Shown here: positions 25,711 to 35,384 of the stretch, one piece after another | Layout of the letters: every line of letters begins with the position of its first letter | How positions within the stretch are numbered: position 1 is the stretch's first letter | Assembly: GCF_000236565.1 (NCBI RefSeq) | Contig: NZ_AHAM01000208.1 | Span: 1-63,069 of the forward strand | DNA from: Mesorhizobium alhagi CCNWXJ12-2 | Lineage (GTDB): Bacteria; Pseudomonadota; Alphaproteobacteria; Rhizobiales; Rhizobiaceae | Direction of reading: 5' to 3' | Length of the DNA stretch: 63,069 nt | Made by a program: the position numbers and the translations under genes | Notes under the pieces: model-generated | The model's input: only the letters and a program-made list of their open reading frames with translations | Told to the model about the DNA's origin: nothing | Database searches by the model: none

Positions 25711-27000
25711 TTACGATGATATGCGCTCGATGGTCGCGCCGCAGCCGGAGAGCTTTTCCTCCAGCCGTTCGAACCCGCGGTCGAGATGGTAGACCCGGTT
25801 GACCACCGTCTCGCCTTCCGCCGCCAGCCCGGCGATCACCAGCGAAACCGAAGCGCGCAGATCGGTCGCCATTACCGGAGCTCCCTTGAGCTTCCGCACA
25901 CCGTCGACGATCGCCGTCTGGCCGGCAAGCGTGATGCGAGCGCCGAGCCGGGCGAGTTCTTGCACATGCATGAAACGATTCTCGAAGATCGTCTCGGTGA
26001 TCCGCGATTTTCCCTCGGCCATGGTCATCAGCCCCATGAACTGAGCCTGGAGATCGGTCGGAAAGCCTGGGAAAGGCTCGGTCGTCACGTCGACCGGCGC
26101 GATGCCCGAGCCGTTGCGCCTGACGCGGATGCCGGAATTGACCGGAATGATTTCGGCGCCTGTCTGGGCGATCACGTTGAGCGCACCCTGAAGGAGGTCG
26201 GCGCGGGCGCCTTCCAGGATGACGTCGCCGCCGGCCATGGCCACAGCCATCGCATAGGTGCCGGTCTCGATGCGGTCGGGAATGACCTGGTGGCGCGCGC
26301 CGGACAGCGCATCGACGCCGTCGATCACGATTGTCGAGGTGCCCGCGCCGGTGATCTTTGCGCCCATGGCGTTGAGGCACTCGGCGAGATTGACGATTTC
26401 GGGCTCGCGCGCGGCATTTTCCAGCACCGTCTCGCCCTTGGCGAGCGAGGCCGCCATCAGCAGCACATGGGTGGCCCCGACGGACACTTTGGGGAACACG
26501 TACCGATTGCCGGTGAGACGCCCGTTCGTCTTGGCGATGACATAGCCGTTCTCGACGTCGATGCGGGCTCCGAGCGCCTGCAGCCCTTCGAGAAATAGAT
26601 CGACGGGACGCGTACCGATGGCACAGCCGCCGGGCAGCGACACTTTTGCCTCGCCCATCCGGGCAAGCAGCGGTCCGATCACCCAGAAGCTGGCGCGCAT
26701 CTTCGACACGAGCTCATAAGGAGCGGTGGTGTCGACGATGCTGCGGGCGGTGAAATTGATCGTGCGCGAATAGGCTTCGTTCTGGCGCTCGCGGCGGCCG
26801 TTGACGGAATAGTCGACGCCATGATTGCCGAGAATGCGGATCAGCTGCTCCACATCGGCGAGATGCGGCACATTTTCGAGCGTCAGGGTGTCGTCGGTCA
26901 GGAGCGACGCGATCATCAGCGGCAGGGCGGCGTTCTTCGCGCCCGAGATCGGGATACGGCCATTGATCCGATTGCCACCGACAATTCTGATGCGATCCAT
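25711..27000 (-). CDS. murA: UDP-N-acetylglucosamine 1-carboxyvinyltransferase MurA
   Basis: MurA transfers enolpyruvate from phosphoenolpyruvate to UDP-GlcNAc, the first committed step of peptidoglycan synthesis, in the cytoplasm. The 429-residue protein begins [20 protein letters not shown] and has [20 protein letters not shown] (the Lys of KNA is substrate-binding) and the active-site loop [20 protein letters not shown], with the fosfomycin-target Cys at residue 126. [20 protein letters not shown] and [20 protein letters not shown] are further family hallmarks. It is followed by DUF2948 and hisD on the same strand. Confidence 0.98.
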   Translation of the reverse strand: MDRIRIVGGNRINGRIPISGAKNAALPLMIASLLTDDTLTLENVPHLADVEQLIRILGNHGVDYSVNGRRERQNEAYSRTINFTARSIVDTTAPYELVSKMRASFWVIGPLLARMGEAKVSLPGGCAIGTRPVDLFLEGLQALGARIDVENGYVIAKTNGRLTGNRYVFPKVSVGATHVLLMAASLAKGETVLENAAREPEIVNLAECLNAMGAKITGAGTSTIVIDGVDALSGARHQVIPDRIETGTYAMAVAMAGGDVILEGARADLLQGALNVIAQTGAEIIPVNSGIRVRRNGSGIAPVDVTTEPFPGFPTDLQAQFMGLMTMAEGKSRITETIFENRFMHVQELARLGARITLAGQTAIVDGVRKLKGAPVMATDLRASVSLVIAGLAAEGETVVNRVYHLDRGFERLEEKLSGCGATIERISS

Positions 27001-27121
27001 GAAATTCGTTTCTCCGGGAGTTTTCCCGGCTGTTGATCGTTGCTCGAACGGCCGGTCTAGACCATCACGTAAATCGGTTCAAGAAACACGATTTGCCCCG
27101 GCGTTCCCTTTAAGCGCGGCG

Positions 27122-27310
27122 TCACGGTTCCTTCTTTGGTTGCCCTGCCGCGACCTCAATCCCCTCCGGCCGGCTGTCGGCCTCGCCTGTGCGGCGCGAA
27201 CGCGCCTGCGCCTTTCGCTTCTGGAGATTGGCGCGCAGTTCCTCGGCGAGCCTTTTCTTGCGCTCGGCGCTGCTGCCCGTTTGGCCGCTGGCAGTGTCTT
27301 TCCTGTTCAT
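27122..27310 (-). CDS. Small basic hypothetical protein
   Basis: A 62-residue protein (MNRKDTASGQTGSSAERKKR at the start) continues with LAEELRANLQKRKAQARSRR and a Pro/Gly-rich end. This resembles short basic proteins found next to murA in Rhizobiales, but I know no function. The frame continues upstream into the tRNA-Thr region without coding character, so I chose the ATG at 27310 although its ribosome-binding site (AGTGGG) is weak. It could be disordered and nucleic-acid-binding. Confidence 0.6.
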   Translation of the reverse strand: MNRKDTASGQTGSSAERKKRLAEELRANLQKRKAQARSRRTGEADSRPEGIEVAAGQPKKEP

Positions 27311-27457
27311 CCCACTGGTTTCGTCGCAACTGTTCAGCTTCATTGAAATAACTATCATTGTGGCCGCCCAATGTCGAAAAACTTGGGGGCTCGAAAACTC
27401 TCCGCAGCCAACTTGCGCTCGCCTGATTGATATGGCAGAAGTCCGCCGCATTCGGCA

Positions 27458-27532
<75 letters not shown>

Positions 27533-28279
27533 TTTCATAGGAAAATCAGTAATATAGTAGATGGTGGGCGTAAGTGCCTATCGGGCATTTTCGTGGATTT
27601 CCAGACAGCTTTCACGCGATTTCTGGTGAATATCTGGTGAAGTCCCCCGAGGCTCGTAGAGTCGGGTCTGCCCTCTGCTTGAAGCATGCAAGGGTTCCCA
27701 CAGCGCAGTTGGGCTACTATTGATCCTACGGATTGTGTTCCGGGTCCTGCCGCCGAAGAGGCAGTTCATTGCCGGGCAGGGTTCGTCTTTGAACGAAGCC
27801 GATCCATCGAGACCGCCAAATTCCTGTAACTGCATCTCGCAACTCCGCGAAACCGGCAGCAGGCTATTGCCTACTGACTGAGAGCGCGTCTCCTCGGCAG
27901 TGGCGGTTGTGCTACCTTCCGACCTTTGCGGCACTTCTCCATAGCGGTCGTTCGCTCTACGACCTGATGTGATCCATTCCCGCGGTGGCTCTGGGCAAAA
28001 CCAGGGAAAGGCGATGATTTGCATTCACGCGCTTGACGCTTTTATTCCACGCGCTCCTCGGAATGCGTGAGAAGATCGCGAAATGCCGGCGATTGCCGAA
28101 CATGGAGTAACGGACGACGATGCTCCACCGATCGCCAGCACCTCCATTGATTGAGCAGCCCGATCGTCGCTCAAGCTCCAACGTGCGCATTCCTCGAGAA
28201 ACCGGTTGCAAAATAGGATCACCTGTGTGACAACACAACTGGTTGCATTTCACAATCGTTCAATGAGAAAGGGTCTACC
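27533..28279. other. Long non-coding stretch after tRNA-Thr
   Basis: These 747 bases hold no gene I can support. Minus-strand frames (27578-28024 and 27957-28253) have no ribosome-binding site, family or coding-like composition. Lying just downstream of a tRNA 3' end, the stretch may be the eroded remains of an integrated element. Near its end, GGTTGCAAAAT (28203) and GGTTGCATTTC (28240) form a 7-base direct repeat 37 bases apart in front of the next gene, a possible operator. Confidence 0.45.
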
Positions 28280-28918
28280 ATGTCCAAACTTCGCACTGGC
28301 TGTTTCAGCCTGTCACTCGATGGCTTCGGCGCAGGCCCCAACCAGAGCCCCGAGAATCCGCTGGGCGAAGGCGGCGAGGCGCTGCACGATTGGTTTATCC
28401 CAACCCACACTTTTCAGCGGATGCAGGGAAAAGATGGCACGACAGGTGTCGATGACGGGTTCGCGTCGCGCGCTTTCGCGAATGTCGGCGCGTGGATCAT
28501 GGGCCGAAACATGTTCGGGCCGATTCGCGGACCCTGGCCTGACGAGAATTGGAAAGGGTGGTGGGGAGACAATCCACCCTACCACTGCCCCGTCTTCGTG
28601 CTGACGCACTATGAACGCGCGCCCGTCACCATGGCGGGCGGCACGATCTTTCACTTCGTAACCGACGGATTTGACGCGGCTCTGGAGCGCGCCGTCCAGG
28701 CAGCCAACGGCAAGGACGTGCTGCTCGGCGGGGGCGTGGCGACTGTCCGGCAATATCTGCGTGCCGGGCTAATCGACGAGATGCACCTTGCGATATCGCC
28801 GATACTCCTAGGCTCCGGCGAACACCTCTTCGCCGATATCGATACGGCCGCTCTCGGTTATCGGTGCACCGAGCACGCACCCACGCAAAACGCCACCCAT
28901 GTCGTGCTGACTAGGTAG
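28280..28918 (+). CDS. Dihydrofolate reductase family protein (RibD C-terminal-like)
   Basis: The 212-residue protein begins MSKLRTGCFSLSLDGFGAGP, with the SLDGF motif of the RibD-C/DHFR-like reductase family, followed by GAWIMGRNMFGPIRGPWP and GKDVLLGGGVATVRQYLRAG with the NADPH-binding Gly-rich loop, then MHLAISPILLGSGEHLF. These are NADPH-dependent reductases of mostly unknown substrate, distinct from the housekeeping folate enzyme. The start follows GAGAAAGG. It stands alone between the non-coding stretch and the convergent pcm gene. Confidence 0.88.
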   Translation: MSKLRTGCFSLSLDGFGAGPNQSPENPLGEGGEALHDWFIPTHTFQRMQGKDGTTGVDDGFASRAFANVGAWIMGRNMFGPIRGPWPDENWKGWWGDNPPYHCPVFVLTHYERAPVTMAGGTIFHFVTDGFDAALERAVQAANGKDVLLGGGVATVRQYLRAGLIDEMHLAISPILLGSGEHLFADIDTAALGYRCTEHAPTQNATHVVLTR

Positions 28919-29147
28919 GAGAGGAAAATCGCGTCGATTCTCTATCTCCATCCCTTTTCTTCTTACCGCCAGGCGTCCACGAGAAGGGCGTGGCATTCGA
29001 ACCAGGATGTTGGACGGCAGCGAACCTATCGGAGCGGGTGTTCGGCAAAATGAGGCCGCTTCAACTTCGGGATGCCGATAAGTCCCGGAAGGTGCGCCTT
29101 GCGTCATGGGCCCCGGCGACTGCATCTATGCCATGACGGCGACCCAA

Positions 29148-29822
29148 TCAGACCGTTTCGAGCCGACTGAACCGAACCGGAATGAGTTTTCGGGTCTTGA
29201 GTTGCCCTGCCGCATCCTTGTCGATGACGGTCAGCAACTGCGCGTCTTCAGGTCCCACGGGCAGAACCACGCGTCCCCCGGGCTTGAGTTGCCTAAGCAA
29301 AGCCGGCGGCGTGCGGTCAGCCGCTACTGTGACAAGAATCTTGTCGAATGGTGCATGCTCAGGCCAGCCGCGAGACCCGTCTCCGACACGAATGCCGATA
29401 TTGGAGAAGCCGAGGTCCCGCAGCAGAGCCTCGGCATGGCTTGCGAATTCCTCGATGATTTCGACGCTCCAAACTTGCCCGGCGAGTTCCGCCAGAATTG
29501 CAGTTTGGTAGCCAAGGCCTGTGCCGATCTCGAGCACTACCTCGTGCGGTTGGGGAGCAAGGAGATCGGTCATGAGCGCGACGATGAAGGGCTGTGAGAT
29601 GGTTTTATCGAAGCCGATCGGCAGCGGCATGTCCCGGTACGCATAAGGCGCAACCGAGGCTGGCACGAAGAGATGCCGTGGCACCCGCCGCATCGCCGTC
29701 ATTACCCGCTCATCGAGCGTTGCCTTGCCGAGTTCTTCGCTCGCCAGGTCGGTATGGATGGCAATCATCTCGACCATGTGCCTGCGTAAAACCGCGAGGT
29801 GCTCTTCGGTCATTGGCTTCAT
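29148..29822 (-). CDS. pcm: Protein-L-isoaspartate O-methyltransferase
   Basis: This enzyme methylates isoaspartyl residues with S-adenosylmethionine to start their repair. The 224-residue product has the PCMT core: RVPRHLFVPASVAPYAYRDM with the following PLPIGFDKTISQPFIVALMT, the AdoMet loop EIGTGLGYQTAILAELAG and GDGSRGWPEHAPFDKILVTV, then LLRQLKPGGRVVLPVG. I chose the ATG at 29822 (AGGAAAG about 10 bases upstream). An in-frame GTG at 29885 would add 21 residues, so the start is uncertain. It converges on the DHFR-family gene; 29823-30265 upstream has no gene. Confidence 0.9.
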   Translation of the reverse strand: MKPMTEEHLAVLRRHMVEMIAIHTDLASEELGKATLDERVMTAMRRVPRHLFVPASVAPYAYRDMPLPIGFDKTISQPFIVALMTDLLAPQPHEVVLEIGTGLGYQTAILAELAGQVWSVEIIEEFASHAEALLRDLGFSNIGIRVGDGSRGWPEHAPFDKILVTVAADRTPPALLRQLKPGGRVVLPVGPEDAQLLTVIDKDAAGQLKTRKLIPVRFSRLETV

Positions 29823-29885
29823 GACTGTGGGGCTTTCCTCAACCAGCTTCGCTGCCAGATAGCTTATGTTCTGCTCACCGGTCAC

Positions 29886-30265
29886 AGCAACGCCCGCCAG
29901 CGTTTCCGGTGACGAACACCGACGACACGCGTGGGGTACTTGGGGTCGCGGCGACGGTGACCCTGGAGATTTGGTGCCATGTCGCCAATGCCGGTGTTTC
30001 CCAGATCGCGGCGATCAGTGGACCTTAGAGATTGGACCATCCAGAGTCTACCGAGGGGGCCATTCATCTGGTTGTCGAAGGAAGGTTGCGCCATCTCCAG
30101 ACATTCGTGGCGGATCTCCATTGCAGACGTTCCAGGGTGAGCGATTGACCCAGGGGCAGGCCCAGTTATAGTTCCGCTGATAACATCCGCGCGCAGGGCT
30201 GTGCACAAAGCGGAGATCCAAGGTCGCGCCGACAAGGCGTTTCGGAGGCGTTTCGGGAGGAAACG
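29886..30265. other. Intergenic region upstream of the first TRAP operon
   Basis: These 380 bases lie between divergent pcm and the TRAP dctP gene and should contain both promoters. Short frames on both strands are shadows without start signals. The strong ribosome-binding site GGGAGGAAACG lies just before the ATG at 30266. I see no known operator. Confidence 0.5.
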
Positions 30266-31273
30266 ATGCCAAATGTTCGGAAGTCATTTTTAACGGTATT
30301 TGCCTGCAGCCTTGGCTGGGCACTTCTATTTGCCGTCGGCTCGCCCGCGGCCGCCCAGATCAAGCTGGTCGGCGCCAGTCAATTCAACGAAGATCACGCT
30401 TTCACCAAGACCATGCGCAAGTTCGAGGAGCTCGTTCAAGCGTGTTATACCGACGAGCCGGTCGAGTTTGAGATGCATCTCAATTCCGAGCTCGGCCTGG
30501 AAAAGGATTACGTCGGCTTCATGAACCAGGGGATCTCGGTCGACTACGCCGTGGCCTCACCTGCGCACATGTCGACCTTCTCCCAGATGGCTCCGCTCAT
30601 GGACATGCCATTCCTGTTTCGAGACGAGGATCACTGGCGCAAGGTGCTGGAAGCCGATGCCCTGAAGCCGGTGGCCGACGACATTTTGGAGAAGGCCGAC
30701 ATCCGCCTTCTCGGCTATGCCGGAGGGGGCACACGGAACGTCTTCGCCAACAAGCCGGTCACCAACATGGCGGAACTGGCTGACCTTCCGATCCGTATGC
30801 AGGGAGCGCCGATCTGGACGCGGGTCTTCGATGCGCTCGGCGCAGCGCCGACGGTAATCGCCTATGACGAGGTCTACAACGCAATCCAGACCGGTGTGAT
30901 TGCCGCTGGCGAGAACGAGGCGGCGGGCGTGGAGCAGATGAAGTTCTACGAAGTCGGGCCGCATTTGTCTTTGACCAAGCACGCCATCACCATCCGCCCG
31001 CTCCTCATCTCCAACAAAACCTATCAGAAGCTGCCGGAGAAACTGCAGAGCTGCATCGACGAAGCCGGCGCCGAGGCTGGAAAACACGGCCGGGAGATCG
31101 AGAGCGGCGAGGACTCGGCGAAGGTAAAGGCGATGGAGGAGAAGGGATGGCTGCAGACGCACGAATTCACCGAGCGCGACAAGATGCTCGATGCGGCCAC
31201 GCCCGTGCTGGAGGCCTATGCCGAGGAACTCGGCGCCGGCGACGTGCTGAAGGCGATTCAGGCGATTCAGTAA
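30266..31273 (+). CDS. TRAP transporter substrate-binding protein (DctP family)
   Basis: This is the periplasmic receptor of a TRAP importer, usually for carboxylates or related solutes. The 335-residue protein has a signal peptide (SFLTVFACSLGWALLFAVGS, cleaved around AAAQ) and DctP-type features: FEMHLNSELGLEKDYVGFMN, MAPLMDMPFLFRDEDHWRKV, LADLPIRMQGAPIWTRVFDA (with the Arg that typically binds the substrate carboxylate) and GAAPTVIAYDEVYNAIQTGV. Strong ribosome-binding site GGGAGGAAACG. The dctQ and dctM genes follow on the same strand. Confidence 0.93.
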   Translation: MPNVRKSFLTVFACSLGWALLFAVGSPAAAQIKLVGASQFNEDHAFTKTMRKFEELVQACYTDEPVEFEMHLNSELGLEKDYVGFMNQGISVDYAVASPAHMSTFSQMAPLMDMPFLFRDEDHWRKVLEADALKPVADDILEKADIRLLGYAGGGTRNVFANKPVTNMAELADLPIRMQGAPIWTRVFDALGAAPTVIAYDEVYNAIQTGVIAAGENEAAGVEQMKFYEVGPHLSLTKHAITIRPLLISNKTYQKLPEKLQSCIDEAGAEAGKHGREIESGEDSAKVKAMEEKGWLQTHEFTERDKMLDAATPVLEAYAEELGAGDVLKAIQAIQ

Positions 31274-31292
31274 CGCCGCGGGTTCAAACTCC

Positions 31293-31324
31293 GCAGGACC
31301 GGCCGCGGTCGGCCCTGCCTTTTC
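31293..31324 (+). terminator. Hairpin with T-run between dctP and dctQ
   Basis: GCAGGACCGGCCG and CGGTCGGCCCTGC form an 11-of-13 paired stem with G-T pairs, followed by CTTTT. This partial terminator sits in the 94-base gap after the receptor gene. Such elements are expected where the binding protein needs more expression than the membrane subunits. Confidence 0.55.
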
Positions 31325-31367
31325 CCGTTGGAATTCCGACACACCGGAAAGCACGGTTGCGGCACCC

Positions 31368-31850
31368 ATGACAAGGGTTCTCGACGTGATCCATGGCGCT
31401 CTCAAGATCGTGCTCGGCGTGCTGGTGTGCGGGTTGCTGGTGCCCGTTTCAATGCAGGTTCTGTCGCGTTTTACCGGGCTTATCCCACGCTACATCTGGA
31501 CGGAGGAGATCGCGCGCTTCTGCTTTATCTGGATGATCATGGTGGGCGCCATTGTCGCCGTCCGCGACGGTACGCATTTCGACCTCGACCTGATGCCGAG
31601 GAGCGACAACCCCAAAAACGAGGCAGCGAAGCGCATCCTCGTCGAGCTGCTGATGTTGATCGTCGCTCTGGTCCTCGTCTGGTATGGATGGAAGCTGATC
31701 GCGTTCGGCTGGTTCCAGACATCCGAGATCGCGGCGTTGCCGATGAACTGGATCTATGGCGCATGGCCCTTCGCAGGGGTGCTCTTCACAGTGTTCATTC
31801 TTGAAAAGCTTGTCCGTGACATGAGCATCCTGATGGCGCGTGCACAGTGA
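31368..31850 (+). CDS. TRAP transporter small permease (DctQ family)
   Basis: The 160-residue inner-membrane protein has four predicted helices and the DctQ core: IVLGVLVCGLLVPVSMQVLS, RYIWTEEIARFCFIWMIMVG (the family WTEE...R motif), then HFDLDLMPRS and a C-terminal helix pair with LPMNWIYGAWPFAGVLFTVF. DctQ partners DctM in the membrane complex. The stop overlaps the dctM GTG start (31847-31850). Confidence 0.92.
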   Translation: MTRVLDVIHGALKIVLGVLVCGLLVPVSMQVLSRFTGLIPRYIWTEEIARFCFIWMIMVGAIVAVRDGTHFDLDLMPRSDNPKNEAAKRILVELLMLIVALVLVWYGWKLIAFGWFQTSEIAALPMNWIYGAWPFAGVLFTVFILEKLVRDMSILMARAQ

Positions 31851-33151
31851 CCCCGCTCGTCGTCTCCTCGATCCTGTTCGGACTGTTCCTTCTATTCATC
31901 GTGTTGCGCGTCCCCGTTGCCTTTGCACTGGCGCTGGCGTGTCTACCGATCTTTTTCCTGGAGCCGCGGCTGACGCCGATCCTGCTGCTGCAGGCGATGT
32001 TCAAATCCTACAACGCCTTCGTGCTGCTGGCGGTGCCTTTCTTCCTGCTCGCTGCCAACCTGATGAACGCCGCGGGGATCACCGACAGGCTGATCCGCCT
32101 GTCGCGCGCTCTCGTCGGCCACCTGCCCGGCGGGCTCGGGCACGTGAATGTCGTGGTTTCCATGCTCTTCGCCGGAATTTCTGGGAGCTCTACGGCCGAC
32201 GCCGCCGGCATTGGATCCCTGATCATTCCCCAGATGAAGAAGGAGGGCTTCACCGCCTCCTTTTCGGTCGCAGTGACCGCCTGCTCGTCCGTCATGGGAG
32301 TGATCATTCCGCCATCGATCCTGATGATCGTATGGGGTGGCCTCATGTCTGTGTCAATCGGAGGGCTCTTCCTCGCCGGCGTCGTCCCCGGAGTCCTGAT
32401 CGGGCTTGCGCAGATGACGACAGTTTATGTCTACGCGCGGCGGCACGGCATGGGCATGCACGAGCGCGCCACGCTTCGCGAACTCGCCACAGCCATGGCC
32501 AGCGCCTTCCTTGCGCTGCTAACGCCGGTCATCATTGTCGGCGGCATCGTCGGCGGCTTCTTCACGCCGACCGAGGCGTCGGTCATTGCCGCAATCTATG
32601 CGCTGGCGCTCGGTCTGCTGGTCTACCGCACGCTGGACCTTAAGAAGGTAGGGCACATCTTCTACGATACCGGCCGCTTCGCCGCCATTGCGCTGTTCTG
32701 CATCGGAACGGCGAGCGCCTTTGGTTTCATTCTCGCCTATTTCAAAGTGCCCGCCGCGCTGGTTACCCTTGTCCAGGCGATGGATCTCGGCATCGTCGAG
32801 ATGGGGTTGGCGGTCGCTATCTCGTTCCTGGTCATCGGCTGTTTTATCGACGCCATCCCCGCGATCGTCATTCTTGGCACTGTGCTCTTTCCGGTCGCGC
32901 AGTCCGTCGGAATGCACCCGATCCATTTCGCTATCATCGGCATCGTCAGCCTCGCCTTCGGCCTTGTCACTCCGCCCTACGGCCTCTGCCTCCTCATCGC
33001 CTGCGCCATCGGGGAAATTTCTATCCGGCAGGCCATGCGCGACGTGGTCATTCTTCTCCTGCCCATGCTCGCGATTCTCACCCTTATCGTCTTCTTTCCG
33101 TCCATTTCGCTGTGGCTACCCCGCCTGCTGATGCCACAATTCGTGAACTGA
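31847..33151 (+). CDS. TRAP transporter large permease (DctM family)
   Basis: The 434-residue polytopic protein is the ion-coupled channel subunit of the TRAP importer. Family segments include LLAVPFFLLAANLMNAAGIT, HVNVVVSMLFAGISGSSTAD, ASFSVAVTACSSVMGVIIPP and the later FLVIGCFIDAIPAIVILGTV. It starts with GTG overlapping the dctQ stop in a GTGA junction, implying translational coupling. The substrate cannot be told from sequence; no catabolic gene lies directly downstream. Confidence 0.93.
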   Translation: MTPLVVSSILFGLFLLFIVLRVPVAFALALACLPIFFLEPRLTPILLLQAMFKSYNAFVLLAVPFFLLAANLMNAAGITDRLIRLSRALVGHLPGGLGHVNVVVSMLFAGISGSSTADAAGIGSLIIPQMKKEGFTASFSVAVTACSSVMGVIIPPSILMIVWGGLMSVSIGGLFLAGVVPGVLIGLAQMTTVYVYARRHGMGMHERATLRELATAMASAFLALLTPVIIVGGIVGGFFTPTEASVIAAIYALALGLLVYRTLDLKKVGHIFYDTGRFAAIALFCIGTASAFGFILAYFKVPAALVTLVQAMDLGIVEMGLAVAISFLVIGCFIDAIPAIVILGTVLFPVAQSVGMHPIHFAIIGIVSLAFGLVTPPYGLCLLIACAIGEISIRQAMRDVVILLLPMLAILTLIVFFPSISLWLPRLLMPQFVN

Positions 33152-33417
33152 TATCGTCGCGTGGCGAAAGTTCTGTGGCGTCAATGCAGACTCGAAGCCG
33201 AGGGCCGACACCTCCGTTGCGAATGCATGATGCGCCTGCAGTGCTCACCGCCATGCTATGGTGAGCGGACTTGCGTAAACCGTGCCAGATCCAGACCGTC
33301 GCGGCGTCACTCCAAACCGGACTATCGCGCTACAGCTAGAGTCGACCGAGGCTGTGTGAAAACTCCGCCCGCGGTAGAATGTAGGCCGCGGTTTCTTTAG
33401 TCCGCCGCAGGACACGC
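33152..33417. other. Intergenic region between convergent TRAP and liv operons
   Basis: These 266 bases hold no gene. The sequence GAGGCTGTGTGAAAACTC at 33349-33366 resembles terminal inverted repeats and transposase-end sequence of some insertion sequences, so a decayed IS end is possible. No transposase frame or matching second end is visible. Confidence 0.35.
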
Positions 33418-34407
33418 CTACAGCGGCTTCTTCAGCGCCTTGGACAGAATTCCGATCACACCTTCGCGGAACAGCATCACGCTGATCACGAAAATCGTCC
33501 CTTGGATGACGGTGACCCAGGCGCCGAACGTGGCGAGATAATTCTGCATGGTGACGATGATCGCGGCGCCCACGATCGGGCCGAACACGGTGCCCATGCC
33601 GCCAAGCAGCGTCATCAGCACGACTTCCCCGGACATGGTCCAGTAAACGTCTGTCAGCGACGCAAGCTGGAACACGATGGCTTTCGTGGCCCCGGCCAGT
33701 CCGGCAAGCATCGCCGACAGCACGAATACCAGGAGCTTGTAGCGGTTGACCCGGTAGCCGAGCGAGACCGAACGCTGTTCGTTATCCCGAATCGCCTTCA
33801 GAACCTGTCCGAAAGGCGAATGGATGATCCGGTAGATCGCCAGCAGGCCGGCAAAAACGATCGCCAGCACAAAGAAATAGAGGTTGAGGTCCGGGGCCAT
33901 GTCGAACAGGCCGAACAGATGCCCGCGTGGTACCGACTGGATGCCGTCCTCGCCGCCGGTGAACGGCGCCTGCAGCGAGAAAAAGAAAACCATCTGGGCA
34001 AAGGCGAGCGTGACCATCGCGAAATAGATGCCCTGGCGGCGGATTGCCAGCGAGCCGATCAACAGCCCAAGCACCGCCGCGCATCCGGTACCGAATAATA
34101 TCGCCAACTCCGGATTGAAGCCCCAGATCTTTGCCGCATGGGCGCTTGCATAACTTGCCGAACCGAAGAAAGCGGCATGTCCAAAAGAAAGCAGGCCGCC
34201 GAAGCCGAGCAGCAGGTTGAAGGCGCAGGCAAACAGCACAAAGCAAAGAACCTTCATGAGAAATATTGGATAAAGCAGGAAGGGCGCCGCCAGCCCGAAC
34301 ACCAGCAAGCCGGCAAAGATCGCCACATGATGCCGGGGCGTGCTGGTCGAATGCGACTGCACCAGCGGACCCACTCCTGCCCCTGTCTCGGTATCCGTCG
34401 CCATCAT
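33418..34407 (-). CDS. livM: Branched-chain amino acid-type ABC transporter permease LivM
   Basis: The 329-residue inner-membrane permease begins MMATDTETGAGVGPLVQSHS and has several hydrophobic helices with the LivM core FNLLLGFGGLLSFGHAAFFG, IGSLAIRRQGIYFAMVTLAF and YRIIHSPFGQVLKAIRDNEQ (the ATPase-contacting loop), then VLMTLLGGMGTVFGPIVGAA. I took the first ATG at 34407, which overlaps the livH stop. A long upstream extension of the same frame is a shadow of livH. With livH it forms the membrane channel. Confidence 0.94.
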   Translation of the reverse strand: MMATDTETGAGVGPLVQSHSTSTPRHHVAIFAGLLVFGLAAPFLLYPIFLMKVLCFVLFACAFNLLLGFGGLLSFGHAAFFGSASYASAHAAKIWGFNPELAILFGTGCAAVLGLLIGSLAIRRQGIYFAMVTLAFAQMVFFFSLQAPFTGGEDGIQSVPRGHLFGLFDMAPDLNLYFFVLAIVFAGLLAIYRIIHSPFGQVLKAIRDNEQRSVSLGYRVNRYKLLVFVLSAMLAGLAGATKAIVFQLASLTDVYWTMSGEVVLMTLLGGMGTVFGPIVGAAIIVTMQNYLATFGAWVTVIQGTIFVISVMLFREGVIGILSKALKKPL

Positions 34408-35291
34408 GCCGCCCTTCCGAAAAGGCCGGCCGGCTTCACCAGAAGCACGATCGCCATGACCACGAAAATCACCACGGCTGAGCCTTCCGGATAAAATACC
34501 CTGGTCAGGCCTTCGATCAGGCCGAGGCCGAAGCCGGTCACGATCGAGCCGAGTATCGACCCCATACCGCCGATGACCACGACCGCGAAGACGACGATGA
34601 TCAGGTCCGCACCCATATTGGGATTGACCGCATAGATCGGGGCGGCGAGCACACCCGCGAAAGCAGCGAGCGCGACCCCGAACCCGTAGGTCAACGTAAC
34701 CATGCGTGGCACATTGATGCCGAACGCGCCGACCAGGGTCGGGTTCTCCGTCGCGGCGCGCAGATAGGCGCCGAGTCTTGTCTTCTCGATGATGAACCAG
34801 GTAGCGAGGCATACGATCAGGGACGCCACGATGACCCAGCCGCGATAATTGGGCAGGAACATGAAGCCGAGATTCTGGCCGCCCGAGAGCACGCCGGGAA
34901 TCTGGTAGGGCAGCCCTGATATTCCGTAATAGTTGCGGAACAGCCCCTGGATGATCAGCGCCAGGCCGAATGTGAGGAGCAGGCCGTAGAGATGGTCGAG
35001 GTGGTAGAGCCTCGAGATGAGCAGGCGTTCGATGATGACGCCGGTGATTCCCACGATCACCGGCGCAACGAACAGCGCCGCCCAATAATTGATGCCGAGA
35101 TAGTTCAGCAGCATCCACGCCACGAACGCGCCCATCATATACTGCGCGCCGTGCGTGAAATTGATGATGTTGAGCAGGCCGAAGATGATTGCGAGCCCAA
35201 GGCTGAGCAGGGCGTAGAACGAACCGTTGATCAGTCCGAGAAGCAACTGCCCGAACAGCGCCTGCGGGGGAATTCCTAAGAGCTCGAACAT
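34404..35291 (-). CDS. livH: Branched-chain amino acid-type ABC transporter permease LivH
   Basis: The 295-residue permease starts MFELLGIPPQALFGQLLLGL and shows the LivH pattern INGSFYALLSLGLAIIFGLL, NIINFTHGAQYMMGAFVAWM and GAYLRAATENPTLVGAFGIN, then FVVVGGMGS-like FAVVVIGGMGSILGSIVTGF. The ATG at 35291 follows AGGACG; an upstream in-frame start at 35351 would overlap the intergenic hairpin and adds no family sequence. The stop overlaps livM by 4 bases. Confidence 0.94.
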   Translation of the reverse strand: MFELLGIPPQALFGQLLLGLINGSFYALLSLGLAIIFGLLNIINFTHGAQYMMGAFVAWMLLNYLGINYWAALFVAPVIVGITGVIIERLLISRLYHLDHLYGLLLTFGLALIIQGLFRNYYGISGLPYQIPGVLSGGQNLGFMFLPNYRGWVIVASLIVCLATWFIIEKTRLGAYLRAATENPTLVGAFGINVPRMVTLTYGFGVALAAFAGVLAAPIYAVNPNMGADLIIVVFAVVVIGGMGSILGSIVTGFGLGLIEGLTRVFYPEGSAVVIFVVMAIVLLVKPAGLFGRAA

Positions 35292-35345
35292 GCGTCCGTC
35301 CTGCGACCTTGACGCCCATCCAGGGGCGGCATTCGGGGAATGGGC

Positions 35346-35371
35346 GGACATGCCGGCGGGCCGGCATGTCC
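35346..35371 (-). terminator. Perfect hairpin between livK and livH
   Basis: GGACATGCCGGC-GG-GCCGGCATGTCC is a perfect 12-bp inverted repeat in the 93-base gap between the receptor gene and the permease genes. There is no T-run. It probably stabilises the upstream livK message or attenuates read-through, which would give more receptor than permease. Confidence 0.6.
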
Positions 35372-35384
35372 TGTTGGCATCAGC

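Noticed and set aside
27578-28024. Minus-strand frame in the non-coding stretch after tRNA-Thr
   Set aside because: It has no ribosome-binding site, no domain and serine/arginine-rich composition. I describe the region as gene-free instead.
33349-33366. GAGGCTGTGTGAAAACTC as an insertion sequence end
   Set aside because: It resembles some IS termini, but there is no second inverted end, no target duplication and no transposase frame, so I did not call a mobile element.
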